Assembly (NCBI GenBank): GCA_949825025.1
Contig: OX463787.1
Span: 13,885,707 to 13,949,706 of the forward strand
Source of the DNA: Siphlonurus alternatus
Lineage: Eukaryota > Arthropoda > Insecta > Ephemeroptera > Siphlonuridae
Length of the DNA: 64,000 nt
Direction of reading: 5' to 3'
The position numbers and the translations under genes are program-made. The notes under the pieces were generated by a model that ran no database searches, was not told the origin of the DNA, and saw nothing but the letters and a program-made list of their open reading frames with translations. Within the stretch, counting starts at the first letter, position 1; the number at the start of each line of letters is the position of its first letter. Shown here piece after piece: positions 37,040 to 48,900 of this stretch.

Positions 37040-37470
37040 GTTATGTTCTCGTAACAGATAGCATTATATCTCCCGACAACACGGAGCTCAGATGGGGTGA
37101 TGTAACTACGTCCGAGCTGATGCCGAGTGAGTGTCAATGTTTACACTAACAAGGTGGTGCAAGCACAGCGTCTTGTTATTCAAGATTTGGTGTTTGAGAC
37201 ACACCAGCTTTCACTCAATCTGGAACACTACCTGAATAGCCCTGGGTGCTCTGTACAGTCTGCACATTACCCAGGAGTTACGCCCCTAGCAGACAAATGT
37301 GACAAAATTTTCCACCGATATATACGCATGCGCGGATAAACGCGGTAAACGCTCTATTGCAATCAAATGAGGTGAGATCGAAGGCGAAGTTGTACTAACT
37401 TTTTCAGATCTTTAATTTATTCACAGAGATCGGAGACAGAGAAACCCTCAGAAAACTCTGCATGAGAGCT
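37040..37470. other. GC-richer block of unknown nature with a 70-codon open frame
   Basis: The plus strand has an open frame at 37127-37339 (GTG first codon in the frame, no good ATG context), containing the word GVTPLADKCDKIF. No splice-supported gene or known family is recognised. It may be a gene or transposon fragment. Confidence 0.3.
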
Positions 37471-37905
37471 GATGAGAGTATATATTATATTATTTATAAT
37501 CTTACTGTTAGATATTCACATATACGCAAAATCAAAATACGAAACTTGAGTTGAGAAATATTACAATATTAATATACTATTAATAATATATATTTTAATA
37601 ATTATAATATTAATTATAATCTATTACAATTATTAAACTATATACTGTGTTTTACTGCGTCTTTTGACTAAAATATAATATAGATCGAGTTTCTAGAGAT
37701 AGAAGTGCCATGCAATATGTCGATCAATATCATATACACAGTATATATTTTATTATATTTGCCAAACTTAATTATAAATTAAATTTCTTGTATTTTGTCA
37801 GACGTGAATCATCTTGTAATGAACAATGAGTACCATATTTATGCACTAATATGCAGTATAATACCGTCGTTTGAAATAAATTATTATTAGCTATTAATTT
37901 ATTAA
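37471..37905. other. AT-rich intergenic DNA
   Basis: Nothing recognised. Confidence 0.5.
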
Positions 37906-37907
37906 AT

Positions 37908-39412
37908 AATTATAGAGCTATTTCATCGTCATCTGTGTTCGGAAAAGTATTTGAAAAAGTTTTAATGATCAAATAATGGATTACAGAATTGAAAATAAAT
38001 TAATATCCAAATCTGAACATGGATTTTTAAAAAATAAATCTACTACTACTGCAGCATATGCTTTATTAAATCCTATATATAAGAATATAGGGATTCAAAA
38101 AAATTTTGCATTGCAATATTTTTTGATCTGTCTAAAGCGTTTGATAGTATTAATAAAAATATCTTACTTACTAAATTATCGTCACTCTAGCTCGGTTGCG
38201 ATTCAAGTAGTTTAACACTATTACAATCATATCTTTCTGACAGATCTCAATATATAAAATTAGGTAGCATCTCTACTACCCGCTATATCTCATTAGGGGT
38301 GCCACAGGGTGGAAAATTTTCTCCAACCCTGTTTAGTATTGGAACGAATGACTTATCTAATAATGTAACTTTTGCTGATATTATAAAATTTGCAGACGAT
38401 ACGACTGCTTTAATATCAGCAAACACAGAGGAGGAGCTAATTTATAAAGCTAATAAAACTGTGAAAGAAGTAGAAACCTGGTGTTCAAATAACAGGCTTC
38501 TATTAAATACTAGCAAGACATTTTATATTCAATTCCATACGAAAATAAGGGAACCAGATCATAGTTATTACATTAAGTCCGAAACAGGATTAATAAATAG
38601 GGTACAACATATTAAATTTCTTGGACTCAATATACATGAATCGTTGGATTGGAGTATTCATATTATTGACGAGATTTGTAAAAAGATTAATCATGCTAAT
38701 TTTGCACTTTATTTAATTAGAGATTACGTATCACAAGATACATTACTCTCTATTTATTATGCATATGTCTATTCTTATTTGGCATATGGCATTATTTTTT
38801 GGGGTAGTTATTCAAACCATTTAAACAGACTATTTGTATTACAAAAGCGATCAATTAGAACAATTTTACGTTTTAAAAAACATGACTCATGTGTGTTGGT
38901 CATTTTAAGAGACTTAAAATACTAACACTGCCAAGCATGTATATTTTGAATTGTGCAATGTTCAAGAAGAAATATCCAGAGTTATATATTCATAATGGTG
39001 AATTTCATTCTTATAATATTAGAAATAGAGATAAAATAGTTTTAGAAATGCATAATTCGAGTTTATTAGAAAAAAGTTCCGCTTACCAGACTGCCAAAAT
39101 TTATGACTTTTTACCAGCATGTCTCAGAGAAGTTGAAAATGAAAAATTATTTAAAGAAAAATTAAAAAATATTCTTATAAATAAGGAAATGTATTCTGTA
39201 AAAATGTACTTTTTTAATATGTTGCCAGAAGATATACTGTCTAATGTGTTTTTTAATTGATTGTATCTAATATTGTATTTCATATCTTGATAGTTTTAAG
39301 AATTATTGTTACTTTGATGTGTTTTTATGTTATGTAATTTTTATGTTATTATTTGGAATGACGTAATCCATGTTGTACCTGTACAGCCAGTTGATTGAAT
39401 AAATGAATTGAA
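37908..39412 (+). pseudogene. Jockey-like LINE reverse transcriptase, 5'-truncated and frameshifted
   Basis: The sequence begins inside the reverse transcriptase at NYRAISSSSVFGKVFEKV and runs to the 3' end. Conserved blocks in order: HGFLKNKST (about 38013), FFDLSKAFDSINKNIL (about 38120), GVPQGGKFSPTLF (38297-38335), FADDTTALI (38389-38415) with the catalytic Asp pair, and the thumb region with FLGLNIHESLDW (38620-38655). The frame breaks near 37970, 38110, 38200 and 38890-38925, so it cannot make enzyme. The 3' end has GACGTAATCCATGTTGTACC and AATAAATGAATTGAAATT, shared with fragments at 1628, 8036 and about 60462. There is no endonuclease domain in the window. Confidence 0.85.
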
Positions 39413-39419
39413 ATTAATA

Positions 39420-39598
39420 TATTATTCCAAATATACATGTATTAGTTGACCTTAATTATTATTAATAGTAGTTTTGGACGTTTATGGATTTATATACCAT
39501 TTCCATTTTACTGAATGGTTCGCGCACTCATGCCAAATTCTGTTAAAGTAAACATTTTGTATATTATTTAATTCTCTTTAAAAAAATCTTTAATTGAC

Positions 39599-39656
<58 letters not shown>

Positions 39657-40150
39657 TATATACACACACACAGGATTAATTATGAATTTCATAGCTATAG
39701 AGAGCTCCATATTATATATATTAACCATCAAGCAGAAGTTTTGATTCAAAATAAACAATAAAATATTCTATTCTCCCGGAGAGGCAACATAATATAGATG
39801 AAATTGCATGTACTGATATTTTTTCAGCATATATATTATACTATATTAGGTTATTATCAAATCAAATAGCGATTTCTTTTTAACATAAAAGTCTGTTTTC
39901 TAAATTTAAATGCCTTATGATAGGCATAAAACAATGCATGGGCTTAATTATTTGTGTTATTGTAAATAAAAGTTAAAAATTAAATGTGCTAAGAAATAAA
40001 AAATTATCGATACGTGTGGACCAACAATGTACGTTTCTGTAAGCTAGCTGCAGTGATGATACTGATTATGCTTTCGTCATTGCTATGCAGACACCAAAAT
40101 GCCCAAAACGTGCATAAAATATGATACAAATCGATCACTACCTATAAAAA
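39420..40150. other. AT-rich DNA with a (TA)n run
   Basis: A TA microsatellite at 39601-39665 grades into (CA)n at its right end. No gene is seen. Confidence 0.6.
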
Positions 40151-40152
40151 TA

Positions 40153-40382
40153 TAGATTAAGGCTAGTCACAGACAGAATCGCATATGATTTCACAGCGTA
40201 TGATAAAAAAATTAAGAAACTATGCGATCAGATACGCGCGCGCACACAGCTTCGCATGGTAGCGTATGGTATGACATCGTAAAAGTTTCTCATTTAGAAC
40301 CGGTTCTAAATTTTTATCATATATATACGAAGTCATACACGATACGAAATCATACGCGATGCTGTCTGCGAGCAGCCTAACC
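40153..40382. mobile_element. MITE with TTAGGCTNGTCNCAGACAG ends
   Basis: TTAAGGCTAGTCACAGACAG faces CTGTCTGCGAGCAGCCTAA. The inner arms share ATCGCATATGATTTC and GTATGA words. The length is about 230 bp. Confidence 0.75.
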
Positions 40383-40562
40383 ACCTATATACCGGAGAAT
40401 TCAAGCATTACAGTTTAATTGCATCTATAATAAGCTCATTATATAACCACAAATTCTCTTTAAATTAATTACTAAGAAGTTGTAGAAGTAATTAAACACG
40501 TCATAGTATATCCACGCGTGCTTACAACGGTCTCATCATATCTGTGATATCCCGAGATATCA

Positions 40563-42490
40563 GTGATATCTAGAGCGCGGAAAAAAGTCTTTTGGACTTT
40601 TTGTGTATATGGGGCCTATTTTAATGTCATTTAGGATGTCCACCGATCTCCGGAAATGGATTAAAATGAGCCTATAAAAAAAGCGACTTTTTAGACTATT
40701 TTGTGATTTTACGACTATTTCGGCAAAAGGTGACTTTTTGAGACTTTTTGACACATTCTAGTATATTTTTTAGTTATTTTCTTCTCGAAAATATAGTTAA
40801 AAAAAATAGAATAAAATAAAAAGCTTTTGAACACAAAAGCTGAGGTGTATCAGCACGGAACCGCCTGGTTTTGCTGCTGTCAGATGGGGCGCACTATATG
40901 TTGCTGGCCGGCAAGATTCTCAGTGCTTTCTACCCCAAGCTGACCCACGTGACCTGCGTGGTCCACGCCCTGCACCGCGTCAGCAAGATGGTTAGGGAAA
41001 AGTTCCCGTTGGTTAACACTTGGCTGTCAACTCTTAAAAAGGTAATATCAATAGTATTTAATAATGAAAGCACTATATTATTTTGTTAATATTTTAATTT
41101 TATATTATTTGCGTCTTGTATTGATCACAGTTTTAATTGGAATTTAAAATGACAGGTGTTCTGCAAAGCTCCTGCCCGTGTGCGTCACTACAAAGAAATG
41201 TACTCCGATCTACAACTGCCACCCGAGCCCGTGATAACTAGATTTGGAACGTGGATCAACGCTGCAACGTTTAGTGCAAATAACTTCGAGAAGATAAAAA
41301 ATGTCAGTAAGGAAAATTGTATTTAAAAATTATAGTACTCTTTAATATAAAAAGGCACATACACAAATTAATTTATTAACGTATTATTTAATTTTTAAAT
41401 TTTATTTCACTTTAATATTTTTTTCAGATCATTGAAACAATCGATAGCGATGATGACGCGGCATGCGTGGAAAAAGCCAGAGCGTTGATCCTGGACGATA
41501 ATCTACCTCTGGACTTGGTTTGCGTGGCAAGCAACTTTGTTTTTCTGCCTGGAAAAATCAAGCAACTTGAGGACGCTAATTTATCCATGGAGCAAACCTT
41601 TACCATCCTGGACAGTGTGGAGTGCAAGTTGAGTGAAGTGAATGGACCTCGTGGTGCCTCCGTGCAAATGAAGTTCAAGACTTGTATGCAGAAAAATGTG
41701 GGACTTGCTTTCATGCGAAAGGTGTCGCAGGTTCTTGGAGGATCCTACACTGGTGACACGAGCACCGTCACAGACAAACTCGCTTTCAAAGAGGTGATGG
41801 CGTTGAAATACGCTCAGCTAACCTCCTGCGACGTGGAACGCTCCTTCTCCATCTATAAGAACGTGCTCACCGAGAAGCGCACGAGCTTCACCGTCGAAAA
41901 CTTGGAGATGTACTTGATTTGCAACTACTTCCTGAACCGCCGCAACATCAAAGAGTTCAGCCAGCCAGTGGCGAACGCAGAGGACAGTGAGTCTGAGGTG
42001 GAGGAGTATTAAAAGTACCAAGAAGAAAATTAAAATTGTTTTTTCTTTTAAAACTGTATGGCCCACTACAATAAAAAGCATCAACATTATCTAAAACAAT
42101 GTCTTGTTCTTTTTATTACTCATAGAATTATTTAAATAATTTCATGCTACTTTTAATAAAATTAGTGAATGAAATTAAAATATTTTAATATCTTGGCTTT
42201 CTATAACAAAACACTCATTAAAAAAATTGACTTCAAAACGGTATTTAAAAGACATTTTGTTTAATCGTACAAAGTCGAATTTAACACGAATAAACAATTT
42301 TTTTGTTATCAGAAATAGCACTATTAAAATGCATTTTTGTTGCTCTTTTTTTTAAAAAAAAAGGGACTTTTTTGGAGACTTTTTTCGAAAAAAGTGACTT
42401 TTTTAGAGACTTTTTTTGCAAAAAAAGTAGACTTTATAGGCGACTATTTGTTAAAAAAAAAAAGACTTTTTTCCGCGCTCTAGTGATATC
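40563..42490 (+). mobile_element. hAT transposon, internally deleted, 1.9 kb, with 8-bp target duplication
   Basis: The element spans 40571-42482. The ends TAGAGCGCGGAAAAAAGTC and, in reverse, the same sequence at 42464-42482 form the inverted repeat. GTGATATC flanks both ends (40563-40570, 42483-42490) as a perfect 8-bp duplication, the hAT hallmark. Next to both ends the word GACTTTTT recurs many times, as expected for transposase binding sites. Only the C-terminal half of the transposase is present. Confidence 0.92.
40854..42012 (+). pseudogene. hAT transposase, C-terminal half, three exons
   Basis: Exons: about 40854-41041, 41156-41302 and 41428-42012, all GT-AG and in frame, about 300 codons. 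Exon 1 carries SDGAHYMLLAGKIL and THVTCVVHALHRV, the middle of the catalytic domain with the conserved C..H motif. Exon 3 ends with the dimerisation region: LTSCDVERSFSIYKNVL followed by EKRTSFTVENLEMYLI. The zinc finger, the first catalytic Asp and the true start are missing: a stop codon lies at 40841 just before the supposed acceptor. A full hAT transposase has about 600 residues. The remaining reading frame is uninterrupted and GC-rich against its surroundings, so the deletion is recent. Confidence 0.82.
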
Positions 42491-43395
42491 TCATATCATA
42501 CACTGTAAGAAATATTTGTAAGTTTTTGTAAAATTTAGCGTATAATGTAACTTTATACCTTTTTTAACGTTTTCGTCATTTTTTCATTAAAAATTGCAAA
42601 TTTGTTAATCAATTTGTAAAATCATTGCGCAAAAGGTTAAAATAATCCACTTACAAAATGTTATATATTTTTTGTACAAAAATTTAATTTAAAATTTTTC
42701 CATCGGGAAATGTTTTCAAAGAATTCATAAGAAAACGTAAGATTATTGTACATGAATATAATGTTACTTTAAAAAAAGTAAAAAGCATATATATAAAACC
42801 TATAAAGATGCCAATTTTAGTGCTCGAATTCTTTAAATCAATAATTAAGTATCTATATTTATTTATATCTATAATATATATCTAGATATTTTATATCTAT
42901 ATATATATTTTAATTGATTAGTGACTTAATTTTATCGCGTTTTATGTAATTTTCTGTAAGCAAAATGCAATGATTATCACTGCTTGCAGAAAAACACAAA
43001 AAGTAATTGGTCCGCGATCGAGTCGATATAAGTTTTAGAGTGCAAAAATTTTAATCTTATTTACAATAATACAATAGGCCGGTTCATCTACTCTTTCTCA
43101 TTTTAAGGTATTTTTATTTAGAAAACAGACATTTTTGCTTTTCGTTTTATGAAATTCGTTTTTAATTTGATAATTATAACGCGCGTACATGTTTTGTCGG
43201 AAAAAAAGTCGTCCTTATACAAATTCTATGTTGCCTCTCCAAGTGAATTAATCAAAACTGCTGCTAGGTTATGGCTCTAAAACTCTAAATATACTTTTAA
43301 TTAAAATTATAGTTCGGTGTGTGTTAGACCGATTGACTATAATATATATATTTATGAAGCGGGGGAAAAAAATGTTTACTTTAACAGGATCTGTT
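42491..43395. other. AT-rich intergenic DNA
   Basis: No gene or delimited element is seen. Confidence 0.5.
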
Positions 43396-43404
43396 TGCGA
43401 GCTG

Positions 43405-43615
43405 TTTACGTAATCTATGATGAATTCTTTAATGGATTTTTAAATAAAAAAAAAAATTTACGGAGCCTTTTTTTCAAAAAAAAATCTTTAAGTTTTTGCG
43501 GGTTAATTCCCATAATTAAGGATTTTCATGATTTTTATCCAAGAAAATGATCCCGTAAAATTTTTGTTTTATTTGAAAATTCATTAAAGAATTCATCATA
43601 GATTACGTAAGTATT
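43405..43615. mobile_element. Palindromic MITE with TTACGTAATCTATGATG ends
   Basis: TTACGTAATCTATGATGAAT faces ATTCATCATAGATTACGTAA. The arms continue with TCTTTAATG. The length is about 210 bp. Confidence 0.8.
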
Positions 43616-44380
43616 TTTTAAATGGTACCATAGTTCAGAAAATGTTGGAGTAAAACGCAGTTTTATGTTCCATAAGGGTGCATGTTAAAGGCCTCCGAAA
43701 CACCAACTTTGGGAATTTTTTGTGGTGAAACTATTTGAGATGGAATTTTTTGGTTTTCATTTCTCAATAGAGGGCAGCCTAAACTATTTTTAAAAAATAA
43801 AATATTAAAAAAAAAATGAACTCGCTCACTCTACTTTAAGTAATAAAGTAAAAAAATTATGGTATATATGTAACATATATAAATAAACAATTAACGTACA
43901 CCCCAAGTATACTATCGATATAAATATATATACATTATTAAGTCTGTGGCACGATGTACCTCAAATTAATAATTTCTTGAAATACCGCGATGCGTAGAAA
44001 TAGAGTTTAATAATAATTATGTTCAGATGGAAATGAGCAAAAGCCGAAATGAAAGTCTTCATTGGGTTTTGCTCATTTCTACTTGAGCGCAAAACTATAA
44101 TAGTATTGAGCAAAACCCGAAATATTATATTATTTCGATTTTTATTTTGCTCATGATACCCGATGCTCGATAAACAAGAACTTAATTTTTACTAGCATAT
44201 TATATTTATATACCAGTCGTTAGATATGCTCAAAACTAGTTTTGGTCATTTTTTTCGGCTTTTCTGCCTCAATTTGGCTTTTGGCAGTAAACAAATATAT
44301 GTTTATATATATATTTATAGAATACATTGTAATATATATAATATATTTAAGTATATATTATAAATAAGCTACTATATATT
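43616..44380. other. AT-rich intergenic DNA
   Basis: At 44030-44110 the word GAGCAAAA(A/C)CCGAAA occurs in tandem-like fashion. No gene is seen. Confidence 0.45.
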
Positions 44381-44395
44381 TTGCATTATTATATA

Positions 44396-44566
<171 letters not shown>

Positions 44567-44843
44567 ATTATTTATGATTTTAATGATTTATATATTATTT
44601 ATATAAATTTATTAATGATATATAAAAATATTAATTAAACACTAGATATTGTACAATATTTTAATTTTAATTATAACATAATTATTTACACTATTATAAC
44701 ATAAAATAAATATATTAGTTGTTAATTCATTTGAAATTAAATTATCTCATTTCAGCAGTATATTATTATATTACTCTATATTATTTCACTCGTGCCAGGC
44801 GGTCTGTGCTGCAAGAAGTTTGAGAACAGGGGAATAAGAAGCT

Positions 44844-45228
44844 GTTCCACATAGGGATCGGCGATATTTATCGATTATACTCGATACCCGATACTTTTCT
44901 GACGATATATCGATAGTATCGAGTACTTTTCCAAGCCGATAATTATCGGGTAATCGATACTTTTTTGTGAGTATCGTTGGCTGATATTTTTAAAAAATTT
45001 AACATTAGAGAGCAGGCAGCGCCACCTAGTGACGATATTTTGAACTATCGAGACAACTTGCTTTCCTATGCTTTTTTGTAGTTTTTGATGTTCCCGCCGA
45101 TATTTTCCGATATATCGAATATCGATACATTTTGGGCCGATACTATTGATGAGTATTGATACTTTTTAAAGTACTCGATATAAAAAGTATCGATACTTTT
45201 TTCACTATCGCCGATCCCTAGTTCCACA
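44844..45228. mobile_element. hAT-type MITE with 8-bp target duplication
   Basis: The element 44852-45220 starts TAGGGATCGGCGATA and ends TATCGCCGATCCCTA. GTTCCACA lies outside both ends (44844-44851, 45221-45228). Words of the type ATCGATAC and TATCGATA recur through both arms. It has no coding capacity. Its host sequence (44795-44843 joined to 45229-45480) is GC-richer than the region. Confidence 0.92.
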
Positions 45229-45490
45229 AACGTAGCTCCTCCCTCGCTTTTGATTGGGCAAAATTTGTCACAAATGTCTGCTAGCAGTCAGACTAATAGC
45301 CCAGAGGGCTATGGTCTGCACCATGTGCTGGAGCGCATGTCGAGTCTGCCGCGTAGTGCACGTTGCTTCTCAAACTGCCCGTGTGAAGGCGAGAGTCAGT
45401 GGGAATGAGCGGCATCAAACGCAGCAGTACTACAATCATGTCGTGAGGAGTGCGCACCCGACATCACATTTCAACAATAGTATTTATTAT
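45229..45490. other. GC-richer block interrupted by the hAT MITE
   Basis: The block runs from about 44790 to 45470 around the MITE. Open frames on it are short and none shows a family I know. It may be an older repeat or gene remnant. Confidence 0.3.
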
Positions 45491-45918
45491 TTGTAGTTTT
45501 AATAAAAAATTTAAACTTCAAATTTGGTTTTAATTGATGCGATATATTTGTATAAAACATTTAAAATAAATTTTTAATTAATTTAAAACAATTATAAATT
45601 TAAAATTTAATTAATAAAATACCTTTCTAAAATTATAATAAAATAAATATTGTTTTATTTGTCAATAAAACTAAATTATTACATTACATACACATTTCAA
45701 ATGGAATTAAAAATAATAATTATCAGGGCAAATTGAATAAAATTTTTCGTAGGCAATAATAATTACTTTCTAAGTGCTTCTACTCTGACGTTTGCAAGTA
45801 AAATTTCAATAAGTAATTGACATTTGACATGCACGAAAGAGGATAATGGTTACTGATAGTTACGGTTCTTTGGTTTTGGTGCAGAGATAATTAGCATGCA
45901 AACAATTCATTGTTAAAT
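45491..45918. other. AT-rich upstream region of the protease homolog
   Basis: No clear TATA box or element is seen. Confidence 0.4.
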
Positions 45919-48900
45919 ATGTGGCACAGAGAAGTGGTCTTGTTAATGCTGACTGCAATTGTTGCAGTTTCAAAAGGTAACAATGTCCATATTACACTTG
46001 GTATAGTTATTTAGAAGAAATCACACATTTTTATTCATTTTAATATAGCATACGTACAGAGATATTTATTATTGTAAATCATCCCTTGATAATAATGAGC
46101 AACTAACTCTCACCTCAGTGAATGCTGGGACGTGTAACAAGCCGTGGCCACCAGCCTTTCCCTATACCTTATCCCTACCAATTACCCCACTGCAAGCTGT
46201 AAGCTCTTAGAGAGTATCCTTGTAAAAAAAAAAAAAAATGTATTATATTTAGCATGGATATTTATTGACACTTTACCTCATTGTTCATTTATTGTTGTTA
46301 TTCCAGGTTCGATTGTTATTGAGAGCGATATTGCTCAAGATCGAATTGTCAATGGAGTCGAAGTACCACAAGGAAAATTTCCATCAATGGTAATTATTAA
46401 ACAAGCTATTAGAGTCTATGCCAGAATGCTGCTGTGTAATTAATAAGATTTAGAAAACTGTTTAATCGTATAAATGTAATATTTCAATTGTGGCAGTCGT
46501 AATAGATTATCGACCTCAAAATTTTTTATTGCAGAAATGGATAGAGGGTGCAAAGTTATGCTATCCTGATTTTTTTCAGACCGGGAACTATTTTTAAAAA
46601 ATTATTGAAAGTTCTTTTTGTGACGTCACGAGACCCCGCTCCTTAAGAAAAAGATAGGACTTGCCGCCTCGTGACGTCACAAAGAGAACTTTTATTTTTT
46701 TTTTTAAATAGTTCCCGTTTTCTAAAAAAATTTGAAAAAAATCAGGGTTGCATAACTTTGCACCCTCTATCCATTTCTGCAATAAAAAAAACTAAGGTCG
46801 ATACTCCAATCTGATAACACATCACCCATCCCAACATTGTCATGATGTTCCCCAGGTCTCTATTCAATACGCCGAGTGCAGTTATCACGTATGTGGTGGA
46901 ACTATCGTCGGCGAGTCCCATGTTCTGACCGCTGCCAGTTGCGTAGAGAGAGGGTATGATTTTTAACTTCATAATCAATTTTTAACTTACGGTATAGTAA
47001 TTATTATTAGTGCTTACATTTGCGACTGTCATCAAGGTTCCATTTTTTGTTGCAAAAGATGATAATGATATGCATATTTAATATTTATAATAACAATAAT
47101 AAATATTAAAATTATAACAAAATTAAATATATATATTATATATATATTCTCAATAATTTTTGTTTTAATAAATTTCAAAATACATTTTAAAAAATAAAAT
47201 ATTATTATATATTTTTAAATTTGTATTATTAATTTTATATTTTAAGTTTTTAAAAGTTTGAAATTTTTAACTGGATAATAATTTCACCCATTAGTTATAA
47301 AAGTATGACTTATGCTCATGATCTGTACACATTATGAAGATCTCTAAATACTTCCTTGATTTCAGTCGGTCAGCATTCGAGTTCCAAGTTGTATCTTCTA
47401 CCGTAAATTTGGAATCTAGTGGAAACAGCTATAAAGTAGCTGAAATTATTATACATGAACAATATGATGCTGAGACGAAAGAAAATGACATCGCGATATT
47501 CAAGGTAAAGTACACATCCGGACACCATGAATGCTACACCTACTCTGTATGGACGCTGTCATTCGGTCAGTGGCGGCCGTCACATTTAAAAGCCTCATGG
47601 TCGGAAGCGCTCGGGAATCATTCGGCTCGGCTCGGCCAGTGATGTCCTTCGTTAGAAACCGGCTACCAATGACTGAGAGCGTTACAAACACAACCATAAC
47701 CAAGTTAAATGTGACGGCTACTGTAATGAGATTGATCTAAACTTGTTTATTATGCTACACTGCATTCACTTTTTGTTTCTAAAAATTTCAAATTCAAATT
47801 TATATTGTAGCTCCAGCAAATTTGGCAGCGGTAACATATGATTTGTACAGAAGTGTACACTACATTTTATATATTTTCAAAATTCAAAATTCTTTTATTA
47901 ATTCCATTTATAGTTCCTACAATCGTATTTTATTTTTTACACATTTTTTATTTTTATTTGCCTATATATATTTATAACCGGGACTATTCATAAAGAAACT
48001 TTCTTAGAATAATTTAGCACTAAAATTTATATTTAAAATTAAATGTTAATTATTACTGAAAATGTCTAATCCTAAAATAATAAATTGGTTTAAAACTGAT
48101 AAAATAATTATGAATAATATTTAAATAAAAAGTCTTATTTTCCTCTTAAAAATGAACCATTTTTCATTTTTGCGAGCTAGAGAATAACAACTGAAATAAG
48201 AAATATTACTGTCATCTCATTCCCAGCAATTTCAAAGGTAATGAAAGGCTTATTAAAAGACTACAAATTTTGTAATAATGTTTATTTTTTTATTATGAGA
48301 AAGTTGCTTAATCTCACGGCGAAATGTACACTCATTGCCTTGGAAAATTTCCCGCTTTCTGTCTTGTTAATCACTATATCCTGTTCTTACGAGACATGAT
48401 GATAACCAAGGCCACAAAGAGAAATTTTCTGAGGCGTCAACTATACTTAATAATTTCATGAATGATATCATGATTTTATTATGTAAATGAATTTTAACTA
48501 TAATGAAAAATAACAAAGAACTGTTCTCTCTATTTCTAGATTGTTGGAAAGTTTGGCTTGGAATCCCAGAAAGAAAAGATCGTGGAATTACCCAAACAAA
48601 ACCAAAGTGTTCTGAATGAACTTGCATCAGTGCTGTTGATTGGTTGGGGGTCAAAATCAGTGAGTACAGATAGCCTATGTTAAATTTTTATTACTACATC
48701 GTACATGAATTGTTATTTAAATTGTATTCTGCTAAAGGATCTTGAAGTAATAATGAATGAGAGGTGATCGAAATATGAGAATTTACTCTAATGCTACGTT
48801 TCTAAATTAGTTGAAACACTATAGTAAATATTAATAATTAAAAGCTAATAAATGATTATTGTTAGTAAAATGTTAGTAAAAAAGTTGTATCAAGATATAG

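Noticed and set aside
37127..37339. 70-codon frame as a gene
   Set aside because: There is no ATG in good context, no splice partner and no recognised family; kept only as an unassigned block.
41424..42087. Minus-strand open frames over the hAT transposase
   Set aside because: They are shadows of the GC-rich plus-strand exon, which shows the hAT dimerisation motif and correct splice sites.
47334..47642. 102-codon plus-strand frame
   Set aside because: Only 47366-47504 is exon of the protease homolog; the rest is intron and MITE.
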